Source: Pseudomonas sp. S04
GTDB lineage: Bacteria > Pseudomonadota > Gammaproteobacteria > Pseudomonadales > Pseudomonadaceae
Length of the DNA stretch: 64,000 nt
NCBI RefSeq assembly: GCF_009834545.1
Contig: NZ_CP019427.1
Location: forward strand, 2,362,001 to 2,426,000
Direction: 5' to 3'
This document shows positions 44,534 to 53,866 of the stretch, one piece after another. Both the position numbers and the translations under genes were made by a program. Every line of letters starts with the position of its first letter. Position 1 is the first letter of the stretch. Under the pieces are notes generated by a model, which was given only the letters and a program-made list of their open reading frames with translations, did not search any database and was not told where the DNA came from.

Positions 44534-45883
44534 ATGACTGTCTCCGTACCTGCGCCGGTGGCCGGCACGCTCGATGTCGAGGCGTTGATCAACACCAAGG
44601 CACTCTCCACCTACCAATGGCGGATCGTCTTGCTGTGCTTTCTGATCGTGTTCCTGGATGGTCTGGACACGGCCGCCATGGGCTTTATCGCACCGGCGCT
44701 GAGCCAGGACTGGGGCATTGATCGCGCCAGCCTGGGGCCGGTGATGAGTGCGGCATTGATTGGCATGGTCTTCGGCGCCCTGGGTTCCGGGCCACTGGCG
44801 GACCGTTTCGGGCGCAAAGTGGTGCTGGTGGTCTCGGTGTTTCTGTTCGGCTTGTTCAGCTTGCTCTCGGCCTACAGCAACAACGTCGAGCAGTTGCTGG
44901 CTTTGCGTCTGCTGACCGGCCTGGGGTTGGGCGCAGCGATGCCCAACGCCACCACATTGCTGTCCGAATACACCCCGGATCGACTCAAGTCACTGCTGGT
45001 GACCAGCATGTTCTGCGGTTTCAACCTGGGAATGGCGTGTGGCGGATTCATCTCGGCGAAGATGATTCCGTTGCTGGGCTGGCACAGCCTGTTGATGCTC
45101 GGCGGGATCTTGCCATTGGTGTTGTCCGTGGTGCTGTTGCTCTGGCTACCGGAGTCGGCGCGCTTTCTGGTGGTGCGTAATCACAGCGTAAAGCGGATTC
45201 GCCAGGTTCTGGCACCGATCGCCCCGCAGGAGGTCGCCTCGGCGGCGGGCTTCAGCGTGCCGGAGCAGGGCGTGGTGCAAAGCCGCAATGTGCTGAAAGT
45301 GATTTTCTCCGGTACTTACAGCGTCGGCACCTTGTTGCTCTGGCTCACCTACTTCATGGGGTTGGTGATCGTTTACCTGTTGACCAGTTGGCTGCCAACC
45401 CTGATGCGTGACAGCGGCGCGAGCATGGAGCAGTCGGCGTTCATCGGTGCATTGTTCCAGTTCGGTGGCGTGCTCAGTGCAGTGGGTGTGGGCTGGGCGA
45501 TGGACAAGTTCAATCCACACAAGGTCATCGGCATCACCTACCTGTTGGCTGGCGTCTTTGTCTGGCTGGTCGGGCAGAGCCTGGGCAATGTCACCTTGCT
45601 TGCGACCCTGGTGCTGTTGGCGGGTATGTGCATCAACGGCGCACAATCGGCGATGCCATCGCTGGCGGCGCGTTTTTATCCGACCCAGGGGCGCGCCACG
45701 GGTGTGTCGTGGATGCTCGGCGTTGGCCGTTTTGGGGCAATCCTCGGTGCTTGGACTGGGGCGACATTACTGGGGCTGGGGTGGAACTTCGAGCAGGTGC
45801 TGAGCGCCTTGGTGGTGCCCGCGGCATTGGCCACCGTTGCGGTCGTGATCAAGGGGCTGGTGAGCCATGCGGACGCCACCTGA
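44534..45883 (+). CDS. pcaK: MFS 4-hydroxybenzoate/protocatechuate transporter
   Basis: The 449-residue AAHS-family carrier has 12 helices. The first-helix motif is DGLDTAAMGFIAPAL, the PcaK-type D-G-x-D-x-x signature, and the loop motif is LADRFGRKVVLV. PcaK imports 4-hydroxybenzoate and protocatechuate with protons. It lies between pcaG and pcaB in a single run, which supports the name. Confidence 0.9.
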   Translation: MTVSVPAPVAGTLDVEALINTKALSTYQWRIVLLCFLIVFLDGLDTAAMGFIAPALSQDWGIDRASLGPVMSAALIGMVFGALGSGPLADRFGRKVVLVVSVFLFGLFSLLSAYSNNVEQLLALRLLTGLGLGAAMPNATTLLSEYTPDRLKSLLVTSMFCGFNLGMACGGFISAKMIPLLGWHSLLMLGGILPLVLSVVLLLWLPESARFLVVRNHSVKRIRQVLAPIAPQEVASAAGFSVPEQGVVQSRNVLKVIFSGTYSVGTLLLWLTYFMGLVIVYLLTSWLPTLMRDSGASMEQSAFIGALFQFGGVLSAVGVGWAMDKFNPHKVIGITYLLAGVFVWLVGQSLGNVTLLATLVLLAGMCINGAQSAMPSLAARFYPTQGRATGVSWMLGVGRFGAILGAWTGATLLGLGWNFEQVLSALVVPAALATVAVVIKGLVSHADAT

Positions 45884-45920
45884 GATGACCTGACTGATTT
45901 CTGAATTCTGGAGTAATGGC

Positions 45921-47282
45921 GTGAATAGACCCACCAATCAACTCTTCGATAGCTATTTCACACAGTCGGCCATGCGCGAGATTTTTTCCGACCGGGGCCG
46001 GGTGCAGGGCATGCTGGATTTCGAAGCCGCGCTGGCCCGCGCCGAAGCCGGCATCAAGCTCATTCCCCCCGAAGTGGTGGCGGATATCGTCGCGGCCTGT
46101 CGCGCCGAACGCTACGATTTCGATGCGTTGGCCATTGCCATTGGCAGCGCGGGCAACTCGGCGATTCCCTTGGTCAAGGCGCTGGGCAAGGAGGTGGCGG
46201 GGCAAAATCCGGCGGCTGAACGTTACGTACACCTGGGCGCGACCAGCCAGGACGCGATGGACAGCGGCCTGGTGTTGCAATTGCGTGCAGCCATCGAGTT
46301 GTTGGAAGGCGATATGGCGCAACTGGCCGACGTGCTTGCGCAGCAGGCGCTGCGTTATGCGGGCACGCCGATGGTCGGACGTACGTGGTTGCAACAGGCA
46401 ACGCCGGTGACCCTCGGTATGAAGATCGCTGGCTGGCTGGGCGCCATCACCCGTCATCGCCAACGCCTGGTTGAAATCAAGCCGCGTTTGCTCTGCCTGC
46501 AGTTTGGCGGTGCCTCCGGCAGCTTGGCGGCGCTAGGTGATCAAGCCTTTGTTGTGGCGCAAGCCCTGGCCACTGAACTGAAATTGAACCTGCCCGAGCA
46601 GCCCTGGCACACCCAGCGTGATCGCCTGGTGGAATTTGCCAGCCTGCTGGGAATGATCGCCGGCAGTCTGGGCAAGGTCGGCCGGGATCTGAGCCTGCTG
46701 ATGCAGACCGAAGTGGGGGAAGTGTTCGAACCCACTGCGCAGGGCAAGGGTGGTTCTTCGACCATGCCGCACAAGCGCAATCCGGTTGGCGCAGCGGTGA
46801 TGATCGGTGCGGCGACCCGTGCGCCGGGACTGGTGTCGACCATGTTTGCCGCCATGCCACAAGAACATGAACGTAGCCTCGGGCTCTGGCATGCCGAATG
46901 GGAAACCTTGCCGCAATTGTGCTGCCTGGTATCGGGCTCATTGCAACAGGCGCTGCAGGTGGTTCCCTGGCTGGAAGTCGATGCCGAGCGCATGCTGCAC
47001 AACTTGCAGCTGAGCCAGGGGCTGGTGCTGGCAGAGGCCGTCAGTATCGCTCTTGCCCAGCGTATCGGTCGCGATGCTGCCCACCACCTGATAGAGCAAT
47101 GCTGTCGCCGCGCCGTAGAGCAGGGCGTGCATTTACGTGAAGTACTCGACAGCGAACCGCAAGTCAGCGCGCAGCTGTCCGCGGATGAACTGGAGCGGCT
47201 GCTCGACCCCTCCCATTACCTGGGGCAAGCGCAGTGCTGGGTCGAGCGCGCGGTTGCCGATCATCAGGCTTTTACCCTTTGA
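45921..47282 (+). CDS. pcaB: 3-Carboxy-cis,cis-muconate cycloisomerase
   Basis: The 453-residue enzyme belongs to the fumarase/aspartase superfamily. The signature GGSSTMPHKRNPVG is at about residues 276-289, and the active-site segments GATSQDAMDSG and GRTWLQQATP are present. It cyclises beta-carboxy-cis,cis-muconate to gamma-carboxymuconolactone. In most Pseudomonas loci pcaD follows directly. Here pcaC follows after 23 bp. Confidence 0.94.
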   Translation: MNRPTNQLFDSYFTQSAMREIFSDRGRVQGMLDFEAALARAEAGIKLIPPEVVADIVAACRAERYDFDALAIAIGSAGNSAIPLVKALGKEVAGQNPAAERYVHLGATSQDAMDSGLVLQLRAAIELLEGDMAQLADVLAQQALRYAGTPMVGRTWLQQATPVTLGMKIAGWLGAITRHRQRLVEIKPRLLCLQFGGASGSLAALGDQAFVVAQALATELKLNLPEQPWHTQRDRLVEFASLLGMIAGSLGKVGRDLSLLMQTEVGEVFEPTAQGKGGSSTMPHKRNPVGAAVMIGAATRAPGLVSTMFAAMPQEHERSLGLWHAEWETLPQLCCLVSGSLQQALQVVPWLEVDAERMLHNLQLSQGLVLAEAVSIALAQRIGRDAAHHLIEQCCRRAVEQGVHLREVLDSEPQVSAQLSADELERLLDPSHYLGQAQCWVERAVADHQAFTL

Positions 47283-47305
47283 ACGCTTGGCAAGAGGATT
47301 GTGAA

Positions 47306-47695
47306 ATGGACGAAAAGCAACGTTACGAAGCCGGCATGCAAGTGCGCCGCGAGGTGCTGGGCGATGCCCATGTTGATCGCAGCCTGGAACAGCTGACGCC
47401 CTTCAATGCGCAGTTCCAGGAAATGATCACTCGACATGCCTGGGGCGACATCTGGACCCGTCCCGGCCTGCCGCGCCATACCCGCAGCCTGATCACCATT
47501 GCCATGCTGATCGGGATGAACCGCGAAGGTGAGTTACGCCTGCATCTACGTGCGGCGAAGAACAATGGCGTGACCCGTGATGAGATCAAGGAAGTCTTGA
47601 TGCAGAGTGCTATCTACTGCGGCATTCCTGCTGCCAACGCGAGCTTCCATCTTGCTGAGTCCATCTGGGACGAAGTGGGCGTGGAGTCGTTGTGA
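47306..47695 (+). CDS. pcaC: 4-Carboxymuconolactone decarboxylase
   Basis: The 129-residue protein is a typical stand-alone CMD: RYEAGMQVRREVLGDAHVDRSL at the N-terminus, then the conserved GDIWTRPGLPRHTRSLITIAML and NNGVTRDEIKEVLMQSAIYCG. It converts gamma-carboxymuconolactone to beta-ketoadipate enol-lactone. The ATG at 47306 follows GAGGATTG. The next enzyme, PcaD, is not encoded in the window. Confidence 0.94.
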   Translation: MDEKQRYEAGMQVRREVLGDAHVDRSLEQLTPFNAQFQEMITRHAWGDIWTRPGLPRHTRSLITIAMLIGMNREGELRLHLRAAKNNGVTRDEIKEVLMQSAIYCGIPAANASFHLAESIWDEVGVESL

Positions 47696-47711
47696 AGCTG
47701 CTCGCGCGGGC

Positions 47712-48935
47712 TTATTGACTGTGGGCCGGGGAGTCTGCAGTCAAGCGTTCACCTGTCACCAGGCCAGAAGCCCCGAGAAAGTAAAACACCCCACCGGCAA
47801 CCACAAACACCCCAAGCATGTAGAAGATAAAGTGCGCAGGCTGGCTCGCCAGGACCATACCGCACAGCACCGGCCCCAGTGCCGCGCCGAGGTTGCTGAG
47901 GTTTTGTGCGCCGTAGTACAAACCGCGCAGAGGGGCTGGGGCAATGTGGTCGATGAACATGTATTCGGCGGGGAACACGATGATTTCGCCGAGGGTGAAA
48001 ATGGCCATGGACAGCACCCAGAGCATGACGCTGGTCGAGAGGGCAAACCCGCCCAGCCCCAGCAGGAACATGCTCAAGCCCGCCGCCAGCCAGAGGTTCA
48101 GCTGGCGCTGGGAGATCCTCCGGCCGATCAGGTATTGCAGGCTGATCACCATGACCGCATTGGTCGTGACCAGGGCGCTGATGACCTGATAAGCGAACTC
48201 GGGCGTGGTCGTGACCACCAGATACTGCGAGAGGTAGGCCGTGAACTGACCAAAGACCACGGCACTGAGCAGCCCGCCCAGGGTGAAGCAGACCAGTCGC
48301 CGGTCCTTGAGCAGCAGTTTGCCCGTCGCCAGAAATGCGCCGGGCGCACGGCTCGTATCAAGCACCTGCAGCGTTCTGTCGCCCCACCGCCAATAGACCC
48401 CGAAGAAGCCTGCGCCGAGCCCCGCGGACAACAGGAAAGGCAAGCTGATATCCAGCCGGGCCATCCCGGCGCCCAGCAATGGGCCGACGGCGTAACCGAT
48501 ATTGCTCAGGGTGTACTTGATCGAAAACACCCGGCTGCGCTCGGCTGGTGCGAGCAGGCGGCCGAACCCGGATTTGACCGCGATATCGATTACCACAAAT
48601 GCCAGGTTGATCACCACCAGGCAGAGGTAGAACAGCCACAGGTTGCGCGCCAGGAACGTGCCGAGAAAACCCAGGGCAAACACCGCGCTGCAAACCAGGA
48701 TCAGGCGGTGGCTGCACACTCTGTCCACCAGGAAGCCGCCGTAGAGGCTCAACAGCGACCCGACGATCAGGCTGCTGCCAATCACCAGTCCGACATTCGC
48801 CACACTCAAGCCGAAGTTGGCGCTCAAGTAGATCACTAGATAGGGCAGGGTGACTGCCCGCGCCAGGGTCAAGACCAGGGAGGCACTGAGCAGTAGTTGT
48901 ACTGTGCGTGGATAATTTTTCAGGGTGGCAAGCAT
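47712..48935 (-). CDS. MFS transporter (YdeE/MdtH-like)
   Basis: The 407-residue protein has 12 predicted membrane helices, beginning LLLSASLVLTLARAVTLPYLVIYL and with FLVDRVCSHRLILV in the loop 2-3 region. It resembles the YdeE/MdtH-type efflux group. The ATG at 48935 has GAGGA 6 bases upstream, and a start at 48953 is less likely. It is divergent from a LysR gene that may control it. It marks the end of the catabolic island. Confidence 0.8.
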   Translation of the reverse strand: MLATLKNYPRTVQLLLSASLVLTLARAVTLPYLVIYLSANFGLSVANVGLVIGSSLIVGSLLSLYGGFLVDRVCSHRLILVCSAVFALGFLGTFLARNLWLFYLCLVVINLAFVVIDIAVKSGFGRLLAPAERSRVFSIKYTLSNIGYAVGPLLGAGMARLDISLPFLLSAGLGAGFFGVYWRWGDRTLQVLDTSRAPGAFLATGKLLLKDRRLVCFTLGGLLSAVVFGQFTAYLSQYLVVTTTPEFAYQVISALVTTNAVMVISLQYLIGRRISQRQLNLWLAAGLSMFLLGLGGFALSTSVMLWVLSMAIFTLGEIIVFPAEYMFIDHIAPAPLRGLYYGAQNLSNLGAALGPVLCGMVLASQPAHFIFYMLGVFVVAGGVFYFLGASGLVTGERLTADSPAHSQ

Positions 48936-49000
48936 CCGTTCCTCATCGTTCAACGGGGTGGATTCAGCAGCGTTGTCAGGCGCGGGGCATTGATAGATAC

Positions 49001-49013
49001 GCTGGAATCCAGC
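49001..49013. promoter_or_regulatory. Palindromic operator candidate between MFS and LysR genes
   Basis: GCTGGA-A-TCCAGC is a perfect 13-bp palindrome in the 155-bp divergent gap. It could be a LysR or other dimer site. Confidence 0.35.
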
Positions 49014-49090
49014 TTACTGGGGAATGCTGTTCGGATTGGTGATGGTTTTTCCACTGCTACCGGAATCTGATTCATTAATGTGGGACGTGT

Positions 49091-50017
49091 ATGTTTTCTT
49101 CAGAACGCTTGAAGGGCATCGATGTGTTTGTCTGTGTCGCGGACGCTGGCAGTTTCCGGGTTGCCGCCGAGCGGATGCACCTGACGGCCTCGGCCATCAG
49201 CAAAAGCATCGCTCGCCTGGAGGCGCGGCTGGGGTCTCGGCTGTTCCAGCGCACGACGCGGCGCCTGGCATTGACCGATGCTGGGATGACGTTCTATCGC
49301 ACCTGTACCGCGGTACTGGCCGATCTGGAAGCGGCAGAGCTGTCGCTGCACAGCGAGCACACCGAGCTGCAGGGGCGAGTTCGGCTGGATCTTCCCGGTG
49401 CCTTCGGCCGGGTCCAGGCACTGCCGCTGATTCTGCGGTTTGCCCAGGAGCATCCGCGGTTGCTGCCACATATTTCCTTCTCCGACCGTTACAGCGACCC
49501 GATTGCCGAAGGAGTCGACATTGTGGTGCGCATTGGGGGCGCGGACATCTGGCCCGATACTCTGGGGCATCACTACCTGGGCAATGAGTGGCATGTCTTC
49601 TGCGCGTCACCCGCGTACTTGAGCCAGCATGGCACGCCCGTGTCCGAGGACGATCTGCAGCATCACCAGTGCATCGCCTACGGCTGGGTCGATGGCAACG
49701 TCAGCCCGTGGAGCTTTGCCGGTACCCGCGCCGGGGAAACCGAGCGTCGGCAGGTGCCTGCCACGCTGGTGGTGGGGGATGGCGAAGGATTGTTGGTCGC
49801 GGTACTGGCGGGGGGTGGAATTGCGCAACTACCGACGTGGTTGATCCAGCAGCACCTGGAAGCGGGGACCCTGGTCGAAGTGCTCCCTCGGTTGGCAACC
49901 GACGGCCAGGCGATCAACCTGGTCTGGCAAAAAAGCCGCCAGGCACTTCCCCGCATCAGTGCCTTGCTGGAGGTCCTCGCCACAGGCCTGAAGCCGTCCA
50001 GTGGCAACGGCGTGTGA
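49091..50017 (+). CDS. LysR-family regulator
   Basis: The 308-residue protein has the LysR helix-turn-helix (FRVAAERMHLTASAISKSIARLEARLG, about residues 20-46). Its effector domain belongs to the group often named after PgrR/DmlR-type regulators (RVRLDLPGAFGRVQALPLI). It is divergent from the MFS efflux gene at 47712-48935 and probably controls it. The inducer is unknown. Confidence 0.83.
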   Translation: MFSSERLKGIDVFVCVADAGSFRVAAERMHLTASAISKSIARLEARLGSRLFQRTTRRLALTDAGMTFYRTCTAVLADLEAAELSLHSEHTELQGRVRLDLPGAFGRVQALPLILRFAQEHPRLLPHISFSDRYSDPIAEGVDIVVRIGGADIWPDTLGHHYLGNEWHVFCASPAYLSQHGTPVSEDDLQHHQCIAYGWVDGNVSPWSFAGTRAGETERRQVPATLVVGDGEGLLVAVLAGGGIAQLPTWLIQQHLEAGTLVEVLPRLATDGQAINLVWQKSRQALPRISALLEVLATGLKPSSGNGV

Positions 50018-50037
50018 GGCGGTCTGGCTGGGAACAC

Positions 50038-50080
50038 CCCGTAGCAGCTGCCGAAGGCTGCGTTCGAGGACACAGTCCTC
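50038..50080. repeat. Pseudomonas-type intergenic repeat with hairpin
   Basis: GTAGCAGCTGCCGAAGGCTGCG is a sequence commonly found dispersed between genes in the P. fluorescens group. It is followed by a perfect GAGGAC-aca-GTCCTC hairpin (50066-50080). It lies between the ends of two converging genes and may also stop transcription. Confidence 0.5.
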
Positions 50081-50139
50081 GCCTAGGGAGGGCACAATAA
50101 ATTGCCGCAGGCGAGCTAACGCTCGGCCTGTTGCAACGT

Positions 50140-50775
50140 TTACTCAAGGCCTGCCGAGCTGCCACTGCGTTCGACCATCGCGACGATGGTTGCAAACAGT
50201 TCGTCTTGCGCCTCGGCAGGGGTGATTTCAGCCGTCGTGGCGGCGTGGGAGAGCGCCTCGGCGGCGCCGAGCATCGCTCGCAGGCCGGCGGCTGCAATCT
50301 GCCCACCCTTGGCGAAAGGGGCGAGGACGCTGCGGCATTTTTCGATGAAGATCGCCTGGTACTCAGCCTTGATTTTTTCCAGCTCCGGCGAGCTCGCCAG
50401 CGCTGCGATCACCCCTGGTATCTCGTTGCCCTGTAGCAAGACGCACTCGACATAGGAGCTGGCGATTACACTCGCCCGACTGGCCAGGGTCGGTTCGCTA
50501 GCCTCGAGCGCCGCGTCCATCAGTGACGTCTGGCGTCCGTCGAAATCCTGATAGAGCGCCGCCAGCAGCCCCGGCCGGGTGATGAAATGGTCATAGACCA
50601 CGGGTTTGGTGACTCCGGCTGCTTCGGCCAGGCGTCCCAGGGTCAAGGCCTCGGTGCCTTCCTCCCGGACCAGTTGCCAGGCGACATCCAATAACTGACG
50701 CAGACGGTCTTCGCGAGACAGGCGGCGCCGCGCTGGGGCGGTGGGATCTGACTGAGGCGGTTGGCGACTTGACAT
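50140..50775 (-). CDS. TetR-family transcriptional regulator
   Basis: The 211-residue protein has a TetR N-terminal domain (RLSREDRLRQLLDVAWQLVREEG, then LTLGRLAEAAGVTKPVVYDHF, about residues 18-65) and a helical ligand domain. It is divergent from a flavodoxin-fold oxidoreductase, with direct repeats between them, and probably represses it. Confidence 0.87.
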   Translation of the reverse strand: MSSRQPPQSDPTAPARRRLSREDRLRQLLDVAWQLVREEGTEALTLGRLAEAAGVTKPVVYDHFITRPGLLAALYQDFDGRQTSLMDAALEASEPTLASRASVIASSYVECVLLQGNEIPGVIAALASSPELEKIKAEYQAIFIEKCRSVLAPFAKGGQIAAAGLRAMLGAAEALSHAATTAEITPAEAQDELFATIVAMVERSGSSAGLE

Positions 50776-50778
50776 GCT

Positions 50779-50825
50779 TATATACCAAACGTAACTTAGC
50801 GGCGTTAACTTACTAAAAGTATATA
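50779..50825. promoter_or_regulatory. TetR operator region: direct and inverted repeats
   Basis: GTAACTTA (50791-50798) and GTTAACTTA (50804-50812) are near-identical direct repeats, enclosed by TATATAC and GTATATA (50779-50785 and 50819-50825). They lie in the 84-bp gap between the TetR gene and the divergent oxidoreductase gene. Confidence 0.5.
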
Positions 50826-50859
50826 GCTCTCGTCCTCACCCGTCAGCAGGAGTTTTGCC

Positions 50860-51507
50860 ATGCATGCACTCATCGTGGTCGCTCATCATGATCCCCGCTC
50901 GCTGAGCCAGAGTATCGCGGCGCAGATCGCCCAGGGCCTGGCCGATACTGGCAACACATTGGAAGTCGCTGACCTGTGGGCGGAAGGTTTCGACCCCAGG
51001 TTTGGCGCTGCCGATTTTGCCGTGCATCACCGCCAAGCCCCGGCGCCTGCCGAGGTGGCGGCCGAGCAGGCACGGATCGACCGCGCCGATGCCCTGGTGC
51101 TGGTGTATCCGGTGTTCTGGTGGTCGATGCCGGCGCTGCTCAAGGGCTGGATCGATCGAGTGTTCAGCAATGGCTGGGCGTTCGATTTCACCGCCGATGC
51201 GCCACTGCTGAAAAAACTCCAGCACCTGCAGGTGCACCTGATTGGGGTCGGTGGCGCGGACCGCGGCACCTACGAACGGCACGGCTATGGGCTGGCGATG
51301 AAGACCCAGATAGATCACGGGATCTTCGATTACTGCGGGGCCCAGGTCATGACGTCTGAGTTACTGCTGGAGTCGGAAACCCAAGACCCGCGAGCGCATC
51401 TGCAACTGGCGCGGCAGTTGGGGCGCAGTCTGTCCAGTGCAACGATCGCCGATCGCGCAGTGCGGGCTCCCGGCCCGGTCGCGCTCAAGGAATCGCATAG
51501 ACCTTGA
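50860..51507 (+). CDS. NAD(P)H-dependent flavodoxin-fold oxidoreductase
   Basis: The 215-residue protein belongs to the NQO1/MdaB/KefF flavodoxin-like family. HALIVVAHHDPRSLSQSIA forms the FMN phosphate loop and LVYPVFWWSMPALLKGWIDRVFSNGWAF the flavin-binding segment. AGGAG precedes the ATG. It probably reduces quinones by two electrons and is controlled by the adjacent TetR protein. Its last 23 bp overlap the end of the converging solute-binding gene. Confidence 0.85.
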   Translation: MHALIVVAHHDPRSLSQSIAAQIAQGLADTGNTLEVADLWAEGFDPRFGAADFAVHHRQAPAPAEVAAEQARIDRADALVLVYPVFWWSMPALLKGWIDRVFSNGWAFDFTADAPLLKKLQHLQVHLIGVGGADRGTYERHGYGLAMKTQIDHGIFDYCGAQVMTSELLLESETQDPRAHLQLARQLGRSLSSATIADRAVRAPGPVALKESHRP

Positions 51508-52387
51508 ACAGCTTTTTCGCCGTCTCGCCGACACCGCCCAGGTGCTTGGCGTAGGCCTGCTCGATCTCGCCCGAGCGATACATCTCACTCAAGGCGGTGT
51601 CCACCAGCAGGCGCCAATCTTCATCCTCGCGCGCCAGCGCCATGGCCGTCGGCGAGTACTCGAACACTCGATCCAGCAGGACCAGGTTGGCGGCGGGTTG
51701 ATTAGCGAGCAGGTTGCTCAGCAGCATGCGTTCGGCGAAGAAGGCATAGGCCTGGCCTTCGGCGACCAGCTTGAGGCCCGCCGCGGTGTCCGGCACGGTG
51801 ACCAGGCTGGACACCACGCCCAGCAATTGCATTTGCTGGCGGATCCAGGCTTCGGTGATGCCGCCGGCGGTAGTGGCGTAGGTCTGGTTGGACAGCCCAT
51901 GATTGACGGTCGCGCGCCAGGTCGGTCCGGTCCGAGCGACCTTGCCCTCCAGCACATTGAGCAGCGATTCGGATGCATCCTGGCGCACCACGGCCGACAG
52001 GCCGGCGGTATAGATCGGGATCGAGTAGCTCACCCGCTGGCGCCGCGCCAGGGTCGGTGGCGTCGGCGTACAGAGGATATCGACCTTGCCTGAGCTGACG
52101 GCCAGCATCTCGTCGTCGTTGGCCACCGGTTGGTAGCGCACCTGCAACGTTGGTAATCCCAGCTCGTTCTTGAGCTTGTCGGCGACTTTCAGGCACAGGT
52201 CGATGGCATAGCCGTTGGCGTTGTCGCCAGTCTGGACGCTAAAGGGGGCGAAATTCGCCAGGTAACCGAGGGTCAAGGTATGGCTCGCCCGCACGCGCTC
52301 CAGGGTACTGGCGCTGGCGATCATCGGCGCAATTGCCAGCAGGCAGGTAAAGAGCAGGTGGGTGGTTCTGGTGCGTTGTTGATTCAT
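51485..52387 (-). CDS. Periplasmic amino-acid-type solute-binding protein
   Basis: The 300-residue protein has a signal peptide (LLFTCLLAIAPMIASA) and a family 3 solute-binding fold: TLGYLANFAPFSVQ, KVDILCTPTPPTLARRQRVSYS and SGEIEQAYAKHLGG. It is usually a subunit of ABC importers for glutamate or similar amino acids. No ABC permease or ATPase is beside it. Instead it follows an APC-family permease by 45 bp on the same strand, so it may sense or deliver the same amino acid or act alone. Confidence 0.84.
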   Translation of the reverse strand: MNQQRTRTTHLLFTCLLAIAPMIASASTLERVRASHTLTLGYLANFAPFSVQTGDNANGYAIDLCLKVADKLKNELGLPTLQVRYQPVANDDEMLAVSSGKVDILCTPTPPTLARRQRVSYSIPIYTAGLSAVVRQDASESLLNVLEGKVARTGPTWRATVNHGLSNQTYATTAGGITEAWIRQQMQLLGVVSSLVTVPDTAAGLKLVAEGQAYAFFAERMLLSNLLANQPAANLVLLDRVFEYSPTAMALAREDEDWRLLVDTALSEMYRSGEIEQAYAKHLGGVGETAKKLFKVYAIP

Positions 52388-52432
52388 CGTCTGGCCCCGC
52401 AGTCGGCTGTCTGTGCGATCGGCAAATCAGTG

Positions 52433-53779
52433 CTAGGGATTACCGGTCCCGGTCCCGCTCGGGGCGGGTGCCTGGATGTCGACAAACCGCTTGGAGAGGA
52501 AACCGTAGAGCAAGTAACCGAATGCCAGGACAATCAGGCCGCCGAACACCGCATCCTTGCCGCAGGCATACAGGGCGTACAACGAGTAAGCCACGGCGAT
52601 CAGCAACAGCAGGGTGTTGCGGGTGTAGATCGCCGTGCTGACCCGGGCTTTGTACATCATCACCATCAGCCCGGTGGCAGCTGTCACGTAGGGAATCAGG
52701 TTGGTCACCGCCGCCAGGCTCACCAGTTTGGCGAACTGGGCGCTGGCATTGGGCGAAATGGTCGACAGCGCCATCAAGGTCTGCAATACGCCGCACACCA
52801 GCATGCCGATGATGGGGGCATCCTGCGCACTGACCTTGCTGAAGAATTTCGGGAACATCCCTTGGTCAGCGGTCATCTTTGCGGTTTGCGCCAGGGTGAA
52901 CTGCCAGCCCAGCAGTGAACCGACACACGCCATCACGGCCAGCGCCATGACGATGTTACCCACCATGGGGTTGAACATATGGGCATAGACGAGCGCGAAG
53001 GGCGCGGTCGAGTTGGCCAGTTCAGCGTTGGGGATCATGCCTTGGATCACCGTCGTCGACAGCACATAGACCACGGCCGCACCGAGGGTGCCGAACAGGC
53101 AGGCCAGAGGTACGTTGCGCTTGGGGTTCTCCACCGCATCGCTGGCCTGGGCCGCCGACTCCATGCCAAGAAACGCCCACAGGGTCAGGGGAATGGCCTT
53201 GCTGATGGCTTCGGAGATCGGCAGCTCATTGGGGTTCCAGGCGGCAATCAGCACCTCGGGCTTGAACCAGAACCAGCCGATGATACTCAAGCCGGCCACT
53301 GGGACAATTACCCCCCAGACGGTCAGCGCCCCGATCTTGCCGGTGATTCGCGGGCCACCGAAGTTGGCCACGGTGGTCAACCAGAGCAGGCCGACTGTAC
53401 CGACGAACAGAGGAATGGCGCCACTGCCCAGCCAGGGCACGAACGCGGTCATGTAGCCCACCGCAGAGATGGCGACGGCCACATTGGCGATGCCCAGCGA
53501 GAGAAAGTACAGGTACGAACAGAGAAAGAAGCCCGATTTGGCGTGAGCCTCCTCGGTGTAGGCGGACAACCCGCCGGAACGCATGCAATAGATGCCGCAC
53601 TGGGAAAAACAATAGGCGATGGCCATGGAGCCGATGGCCGTGACGATCCAGGACAGCAACGAGACGGCCCCCAGTTGGGCCATGCTCGTCGGCAGCAGGA
53701 TGATGCCCGACCCCATCATGTTCACCGTCACCAGCGTGGTGAGCCCGGTGAGGCTCATTTTTTTGCTTGAGTCGGCCAT
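52433..53779 (-). CDS. APC-family basic amino acid/polyamine antiporter (PotE-like)
   Basis: The 448-residue permease has 12 predicted helices and resembles PotE/CadB-type antiporters: LTTLVTVNMMGSGIILLPTSMAQLG at helix 1 with GSGI, and FLGMESAAQASDAVENPKRNVP around helix 6. The ATG at 53779 has GAGGAG 7 bases upstream. It would exchange ornithine/putrescine, lysine/cadaverine or arginine-type pairs. The substrate is not resolved. Confidence 0.85.
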   Translation of the reverse strand: MADSSKKMSLTGLTTLVTVNMMGSGIILLPTSMAQLGAVSLLSWIVTAIGSMAIAYCFSQCGIYCMRSGGLSAYTEEAHAKSGFFLCSYLYFLSLGIANVAVAISAVGYMTAFVPWLGSGAIPLFVGTVGLLWLTTVANFGGPRITGKIGALTVWGVIVPVAGLSIIGWFWFKPEVLIAAWNPNELPISEAISKAIPLTLWAFLGMESAAQASDAVENPKRNVPLACLFGTLGAAVVYVLSTTVIQGMIPNAELANSTAPFALVYAHMFNPMVGNIVMALAVMACVGSLLGWQFTLAQTAKMTADQGMFPKFFSKVSAQDAPIIGMLVCGVLQTLMALSTISPNASAQFAKLVSLAAVTNLIPYVTAATGLMVMMYKARVSTAIYTRNTLLLLIAVAYSLYALYACGKDAVFGGLIVLAFGYLLYGFLSKRFVDIQAPAPSGTGTGNP

Positions 53780-53866
53780 CAACCACTCCTCGATCCACAT
53801 TGCCCCCGGCAGGTGAAATCAGCGTAGCAGCGAGATTGGAAAAGCTACTGAGTACTCGCGGATCTT

